From assembly GCA_910585205.1 (NCBI GenBank), contig CAJUCC010000092.1:8866-72865 (forward strand): 64,000 nucleotides of DNA, given 5' to 3'. This document shows, in pieces, positions 59,975-64,000 of this stretch (position 1 is the first letter of the stretch; the number at the start of each line of letters is the position of its first letter). A model generated the notes under the pieces. It was given only the letters and a program-made list of their open reading frames with translations, was not told the origin of the DNA and made no database searches. A program made the position numbers and the translations under genes. Source of the stretch: an uncultured Lachnospiraceae bacterium. GTDB lineage: Bacteria > Bacillota > Clostridia > Lachnospirales > Lachnospiraceae.

Positions 59975-60865
59975 ATGTTTCAGATTTTGGAAGCCAGAGA
60001 ATTGACGGAAAATATCTATTTGATGGTTGTGGAAGCAAAAAGAGTTGCAAAGTCATGCTGGCCGGGGCAGTTTGTGATTGTGAGGACGGACGATGCGGGA
60101 GAACGGATTCCGCTGACAATCTGCGATTATGACAGGGGAGCCGGCACTGTGACCATTGTTTTTCAGGGTGTGGGCGCTGAGACAAAGCGCATGGCGGCTC
60201 TGCGTGCAGGCGACAGCTTCCGCGATTTTGTCGGGCCGCTCGGTTGTGCTTCCGAATTGGTCGCAGAGGACAAAGAGACACTGAGACAGAAAAAAATACT
60301 GTTTGTGGCAGGCGGCGTGGGCACGGCGCCCGTATACCCGCAGGTAAAATGGCTGCATGAAAACGGTGTGGCCGCAGACGTCATTGTGGGTGCGAAAACA
60401 AAAGATCTGTTAATACTGGAAGATGAGATGAAAGCGGTCGCAGGCAATCTGTATGTTACGACCGATGACGGGTCTTACGGCAGAAGCGGTATGGTGACAC
60501 AGACAATACAGGATCTGGTGGAAAAAGAAGGAAAAACCTATGATGTCTGCATTGCCATCGGGCCGATGATTATGATGAAATTCGTATGTAAGATGACGGA
60601 ACAGTTACATATCCCCACGGTTGTAAGCCTGAATCCGATTATGGTGGACGGAACGGGTATGTGCGGTGCATGCCGCGTCACCGTAGGCGGCGAAGTGAAG
60701 TTCGCTTGTGTGGACGGGCCGGAATTTGACGGTCATAAAGTGGACTTCGATCAGGCGATGAAACGGCAGCAGATATACAAAACGGCGGAAGGAAGAGCCC
60801 TTTTAAAGTTACAGGAAGGCGACACCCATCATGGCGGGTGCGGAAACTGCGGAGGTGACAGATAA
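59975..60865 (+). CDS. nfnA: NADH-dependent ferredoxin:NADP+ oxidoreductase small subunit (NfnA/SudB-like)
   Basis: A 296-residue ferredoxin-NADP-reductase-fold flavoprotein. FAD-binding part with PLTICDYD, NAD-binding part with LFVAGGVGTAPVYPQ, and a C-terminal [2Fe-2S] site in DGTGMCGACRVTVGG plus a later cysteine in KFACVDGPEFDGH. Together with the next gene it forms the NfnAB complex, which bifurcates electrons between NADPH, NAD+ and ferredoxin in the cytoplasm. The tail GGCGNCGG contains further cysteines. Its stop overlaps the next start as TAATG. Confidence 0.92.
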   Translation: MFQILEARELTENIYLMVVEAKRVAKSCWPGQFVIVRTDDAGERIPLTICDYDRGAGTVTIVFQGVGAETKRMAALRAGDSFRDFVGPLGCASELVAEDKETLRQKKILFVAGGVGTAPVYPQVKWLHENGVAADVIVGAKTKDLLILEDEMKAVAGNLYVTTDDGSYGRSGMVTQTIQDLVEKEGKTYDVCIAIGPMIMMKFVCKMTEQLHIPTVVSLNPIMVDGTGMCGACRVTVGGEVKFACVDGPEFDGHKVDFDQAMKRQQIYKTAEGRALLKLQEGDTHHGGCGNCGGDR

Positions 60866-62250
60866 TGGATGTATTGAAAAAAGTACCGGTGCGTGAGCAG
60901 AAACCTGCCGTGCGCGCCTGCAATTTTGACGAAGTATGCCTGGGCTATAATCAGGAAGAGGCAATGCAGGAGGCTGCCCGGTGCATTAACTGTAAAAATG
61001 CGCAGTGTGTCAAAGGCTGCCCGGTAGCCATTGATATTCCGGGCTTTATCGAACAGATCAAAGACGGGAATATCGAAGAAGCGTATCGGATTCTCAGCCG
61101 TTCCAGCGCCCTGCCGGCGGTATGCGGCCGGGTATGTCCGCAGGAGAGCCAGTGCGAGGGAAAATGTATCCGCGGTATCAAAGGGGAACCAGTCTCCATC
61201 GGTAAACTGGAGCGTTTTGCCGCAGACTGGGCGGGAGAACATCAGATTAAGCCGGAAGGGGCAAAGGAAAAGAAAAATAAGAAGGTAGCCGTGATCGGCT
61301 CCGGTCCGGCCGGGCTGACCTGTGCCGGCGATCTGGCGAGAATGGGCTATGATGTGACGATTTTCGAGGCGCTCCACGAAGCGGGTGGCGTGCTTGTTTA
61401 CGGCATCCCGGAATTTCGACTTCCCAAGGAAACGGTTGTGCGCCGGGAGATCGCAAACGTAAAGGAACTGGGCGTTAAGATTGAAACCGATGTTGTGATC
61501 GGCAAGTCCACAACCATCGATGAACTGATGGAAGAGGAGGGCTTTGATGCAGTATTTATCGGTTCCGGCGCCGGGCTTCCCAAGTTTATGGGGATACCGG
61601 GTGAACAGGCCAATGGCGTGTTTTCCGCGAATGAATATCTGACCAGAAGCAACCTGATGAAAGCGTTTGACGAAAATGCCGCAACGCCGATTATGCACGG
61701 CAAAAAAGTGGCCGTTGTAGGCGGCGGCAATGTGGCTATGGATGCGGCAAGGACGGCGCTTCGTCTGGGCAGTGAAGTGCACATTGTATATAGAAGGAGT
61801 GAGGAAGAACTTCCCGCCAGAGTGGAGGAAGTGCATCACGCAAAGGAAGAGGGGATTATATTTGACTTATTGACCAATCCGGTCGAGATTCTTGCCGACG
61901 AAAACGGGTGGGTCAACGGAATTAAATGTATCCGAATGGAACTGGGAGAGCCGGATGAATCCGGCAGAAGACGCCCGGTCACGGTTCCGGGTTCCGAGTT
62001 CGTGATCGATGCCGATATGGTGATTATGTCGCTGGGGACTTCTCCCAATCCGCTCATTTCTTCGACGACGGAAGGGCTGGAAGTCAACAAATGGAAATGC
62101 ATTATTGCGGATGAGGAGCGCGGCCGGACGACAAAAGAAGGCGTTTTCGCCGGCGGCGATGCCGTTACCGGCGCAGCGACCGTTATTCTGGCCATGGGAG
62201 CCGGCAAAGCGGCTGCACAGGGAATCGACGAATACCTGAGTGGGAAATAA
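60865..62250 (+). CDS. nfnB: NfnB / glutamate-synthase-small-subunit-like flavoprotein
   Basis: A 461-residue protein with N-terminal [4Fe-4S] cysteine clusters (CINCKNAQCVKGCP, CGRVCPQESQCEGKC) and two nucleotide-binding folds: FAD in VIGSGPAGLTCAGDLA, NADPH in VAVVGGGNVAMDAARTA. The C-terminal FAD motif FAGGDAVTGAATVI is intact. Such proteins are often labelled GltA/GltD, but the neighbour NfnA identifies it as the large subunit of the electron-bifurcating transhydrogenase. The two genes are translationally coupled. Confidence 0.92.
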   Translation: MDVLKKVPVREQKPAVRACNFDEVCLGYNQEEAMQEAARCINCKNAQCVKGCPVAIDIPGFIEQIKDGNIEEAYRILSRSSALPAVCGRVCPQESQCEGKCIRGIKGEPVSIGKLERFAADWAGEHQIKPEGAKEKKNKKVAVIGSGPAGLTCAGDLARMGYDVTIFEALHEAGGVLVYGIPEFRLPKETVVRREIANVKELGVKIETDVVIGKSTTIDELMEEEGFDAVFIGSGAGLPKFMGIPGEQANGVFSANEYLTRSNLMKAFDENAATPIMHGKKVAVVGGGNVAMDAARTALRLGSEVHIVYRRSEEELPARVEEVHHAKEEGIIFDLLTNPVEILADENGWVNGIKCIRMELGEPDESGRRRPVTVPGSEFVIDADMVIMSLGTSPNPLISSTTEGLEVNKWKCIIADEERGRTTKEGVFAGGDAVTGAATVILAMGAGKAAAQGIDEYLSGK

Positions 62251-62301
62251 AAACGAATCGCGTTTTCGCGAGATGTCGCGCGAGCCAGGGAGGATAAGGC
62301 C

Positions 62302-62958
62302 ATGTGGTGTCCGATATGTAAAAATGAATATGTGGAAGGGATTACGATATGCGCCGACTGCGGCAGTGAACTGGTGGAATGCCTGACGGAAGAAACGACG
62401 GAAATCAATCCGGGCGATAATTTTCCAAACAGCGGGGATTTGGGCGGGGAAGAGGCGGAACCGGAAGCGGGACGTCCGGTTCTTTCCCGGGGCGTTTATA
62501 AGGACAATGCCCAGAAGGCGGCAGACTGTAAGGATTCCGGCTATACGCTGACCGTTATAGGCGGGATCGGCCTTGCGGGAGTCGTTTTATCCGCGGCGGG
62601 CGTTCTGCCGTTTCAACTGCGGGGCAGTGCCTCTGTGCTGAGTTACGGCGTAATGGGCGCTATGTTTCTGATTTTTCTCGTTATCGGGATCCGTTCCATA
62701 CAGTCCGCCGGAATATTTAAGAAAAAGGCGCTTACCGAAAGCAATGTAAAAGAAGAGATTATGAACTGGAGCCGGGAAAATCTGGATGCCGAACGGATTG
62801 ACGCGGGCCTGCCCGCGGCCGCGGTTTCCGAGGAAGAGAACTATTTCAGACGGACGGCGTATATGAAAGAACAAATTTCGCAGAGCTTTGTCAATCTTGA
62901 GGACGGATTTCTGGATAATCTGATTGAGGAACTCTATGCGGAGATTTTTGAGGCATAA
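62302..62958 (+). CDS. Zinc-ribbon two-helix membrane protein, hypothetical
   Basis: A 218-residue protein. An N-terminal zinc ribbon (CPICKNEYVEGITICADCG, cysteines at residues 3, 6, 17, 20) is followed by an acidic linker, two membrane helices (about residues 80-100 and 113-133), and a helical cytoplasmic tail (NWSRENLDAERIDAGL). Such proteins are common in Clostridia with no known function. rlmH starts 7 bases after its stop. A short TCGCG/CGCGA hairpin at 62258-62271 lies before it. Confidence 0.7.
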   Translation: MWCPICKNEYVEGITICADCGSELVECLTEETTEINPGDNFPNSGDLGGEEAEPEAGRPVLSRGVYKDNAQKAADCKDSGYTLTVIGGIGLAGVVLSAAGVLPFQLRGSASVLSYGVMGAMFLIFLVIGIRSIQSAGIFKKKALTESNVKEEIMNWSRENLDAERIDAGLPAAAVSEEENYFRRTAYMKEQISQSFVNLEDGFLDNLIEELYAEIFEA

Positions 62959-62964
62959 AGCAAT

Positions 62965-63450
62965 ATGGCGATGAAAATTACGATTCTTTGCGTCGGGAAG
63001 ATCCGGGAGCGCTTTTACCGGGAGGCGGCGGCAGAGTATGAAAAACGTCTGTCCCGTTACTGTAAAACGGAAGTCGTGGAGGTGGCCGACGAGATGACAC
63101 CGGACGGTGCGGCGCCTGCACTGGAAGAACAGATTCGAAAAAAAGAAGGGCAGCGTCTTCTGGCACGGATAAAACCGGATGCCTGGGTGGTGACGCTGGA
63201 AATTGCCGGCAGGAGAATGGATTCTCCTGCTTTTGCGCATATGCTGGAAAAGGCCGCTCTGGAGGGAAAAAGTCATATACAATTTGTGATTGGCGGTTCT
63301 CTGGGCCTGGACAGTGCAGTGAGCCGGCGGGCGGATATGAAACTCAGTTTTTCCGATCTGACCTTTCCCCATCAGTTGATGCGGGTTATCTTATTGGAAC
63401 AAATTTACAGAGGGTATCGGATTATAAACGGACAGCCGTACCATAAGTAA
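62965..63450 (+). CDS. rlmH: 23S rRNA (pseudouridine1915-N3)-methyltransferase RlmH
   Basis: A 161-residue SPOUT-class methyltransferase acting on helix 69 of 23S rRNA. Landmarks: ITILCVGKIRERFYREAAAEY, GQRLLARI, WVVTLEIAGRRMDSPAFA, FVIGGSLGLD (knot region), and the C-terminal HQLMRVILLEQIYRGYRIINGQPYHK (split in use). Two in-frame ATGs at 62965 and 62971; the ribosome site GAGG inside the previous gene favours the first. A terminator-like hairpin follows. Confidence 0.95.
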   Translation: MAMKITILCVGKIRERFYREAAAEYEKRLSRYCKTEVVEVADEMTPDGAAPALEEQIRKKEGQRLLARIKPDAWVVTLEIAGRRMDSPAFAHMLEKAALEGKSHIQFVIGGSLGLDSAVSRRADMKLSFSDLTFPHQLMRVILLEQIYRGYRIINGQPYHK

Positions 63451-63498
63451 AGGAGAAAGGGAATATATGTTCTTGTGGATAGAATAAGAGTTGTATTT

Positions 63499-63540
63499 TA
63501 CCCCCATGGGAGTTTGCGGCCTCCATGGGGGTAGTATTTT
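63499..63540 (+). terminator. Terminator after rlmH
   Basis: An 11-base stem (63499-63509 with 63523-63533) of TACCCCCATGG type, then GTATTTT. Confidence 0.7.
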
Positions 63541-63836
63541 GGATTTATAGTTAAGACTTGTTCTATTTACAGAAATTTCAGGATGTCTGGAATGGGGTGT
63601 GCAGGCAGATTGATTGCTGTATGGTGGCAGAGAATGTCGGATTGGGTTATACTGTGGCTATCCAGAGGATGAAAGCATACTCTTTTACAACAAAGAGCGG
63701 GAAACATGCCGGGAGACAGGTTCCCGGCTTATTGTAATATGCCGGAAATCTGTATATAATAAGAATAGATAACAGGTTTTTTGGAATATACAGAGTTTTC
63801 CGGTAGCGGCTGATGGAAGGAAAGCAGGTGGATAAA
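63541..63836. other. Intergenic stretch before the Rpn-type gene
   Basis: No gene was recognised. It holds a hairpin with arms GCCGGGA (63708-63714) and TCCCGGC (63722-63728), and the promoter given separately. Base composition is more A+T-rich than the rest of the window, in line with an accessory gene at the edge. Confidence 0.5.
63732..63760 (+). promoter_or_regulatory. Promoter of the Rpn-type nuclease gene
   Basis: TTGTAA (63732-63737), 17-base spacer, perfect TATAAT (63755-63760). Confidence 0.7.
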
Positions 63837-64000
63837 ATGGAAAACATGGCAATAAAGCAGACAAAATGGGAAGAATTAAGTATATCCAATGATTTCCTGT
63901 TCGGAAAGGTCATGCAGAATCCGGAACTGTGCAAAGCGTTATTACAGAGGATTCTTCCGGATTTGAACATTGAACGCATTGAATATCCAGAATTACAGAA
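63837..64000 (+). CDS. Rpn/PD-(D/E)XK nuclease-family protein, N-terminal part (runs off the window)
   Basis: The first 54 codons are present. After a short variable start comes KWEELSISNDFLFGKVMQNPE, then LCKALLQRILPDL and IERIEYPELQ, the typical opening of the Rpn / PDDEXK transposase-like nuclease family. The catalytic acidic residues would lie beyond the window edge. Family members are RecA-independent nucleases found in many copies in Lachnospiraceae genomes. ATG 63837 is taken; an in-frame GTG at 63828 is an alternative. Confidence 0.8.
   Translation, partial: MENMAIKQTKWEELSISNDFLFGKVMQNPELCKALLQRILPDLNIERIEYPELQ

Noticed and set aside
62258..62271. TCGCG-TTTT-CGCGA hairpin after nfnB as a terminator
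   Set aside because: The stem is only five bases and no T-run follows.
63451..63490. Six-codon ORF after rlmH (ATG 63467)
   Set aside because: Although AGGAGAAAGG lies upstream, the product would be only six residues and nothing supports it as a gene.
1..64000. CRISPR arrays, prophage, insertion sequences or rRNA
   Set aside because: No regularly spaced repeats, phage structural genes, transposases with terminal repeats or rRNA segments were found.

Overview
The window looks like chromosomal DNA from a strictly anaerobic Gram-positive bacterium, most probably a Lachnospiraceae-type Clostridia. Base composition is near even. Nearly every gene has an AGGAGG-like ribosome site, and most promoters are clear -35/-10 pairs. 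The gene set fits: a GGGtGRT protein next to a NifU-like scaffold, cobalamin-dependent MetH, Fhs/FolD one-carbon enzymes, electron-bifurcating NfnAB, FtsK/SpoIIIE, YajC, RlmH and a CFI-box protein. No prophage, IS element, CRISPR array or rRNA was seen; one tRNA-Thr(CGU) is present.

Layout. 1-2061: tail of a YebC-type gene, a zinc-ribbon CFI-box protein, a 55-codon small ORF, an attenuator-like hairpin and a ClpP-like protease (TepA type). 2062-3634 (minus): ABC permease and ATPase with no binding protein nearby. 3767-14361: argH-asd, an EAL protein with degenerate GGDEF, an ATPase-like protein that has lost its P-loop, topB, a beta-helix acyltransferase-like protein and a PAS/GGDEF/GAF protein. 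14666-17516: complete ABC importer of the tryptophan/tyrosine-like type. 17727-19448: NifU-like and GGGtGRT genes. 19532-20321: broken transglutaminase-like gene.

20420-26512 is the most unusual part. One strong promoter, overlapped by two perfect inverted repeats, drives an apparent operon: nicotinamidase-like hydrolase, vWA protein, PP2C-like phosphatase, kinase-like protein with a C-terminal propeller-like region, an NrtR-type NUDIX/winged-helix regulator, a membrane-anchored C39-like peptidase and a two-helix membrane protein. The vWA + PP2C + kinase trio has the composition of the TerY-P triads. Here it is joined to NAD metabolism and a matching repressor. It also appears damaged: the hydrolase and vWA genes look frameshifted, the kinase lacks its catalytic core through an in-frame deletion, and the C39 gene seems to have ACG in place of its start codon.

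26615-45350: a tiny ORF sharing a perfect palindromic terminator with a convergent lipoprotein gene; metH-ilvB-ilvN; ilvN-ilvC with its own promoter; aroC; a VanY-like carboxypeptidase and tgt; yajC; leuB-ilvD-ilvB; serC-serA; a small minus-strand gene. Together these make most of valine/isoleucine biosynthesis, part of leucine biosynthesis, and two steps of serine biosynthesis. AHAS is present as two large and two small subunits.

45529-64000: DUF1015 protein, glgB with a histone-H1-like Lys/Ala tail, mscS, a DUF4261-like protein, tRNA-Thr, a CAP-domain secreted protein, threonine aldolase, ftsK, fhs-folD, two zinc-ribbon membrane proteins flanking nfnAB, rlmH, and the start of an Rpn/PD-(D/E)XK nuclease gene running off the window.
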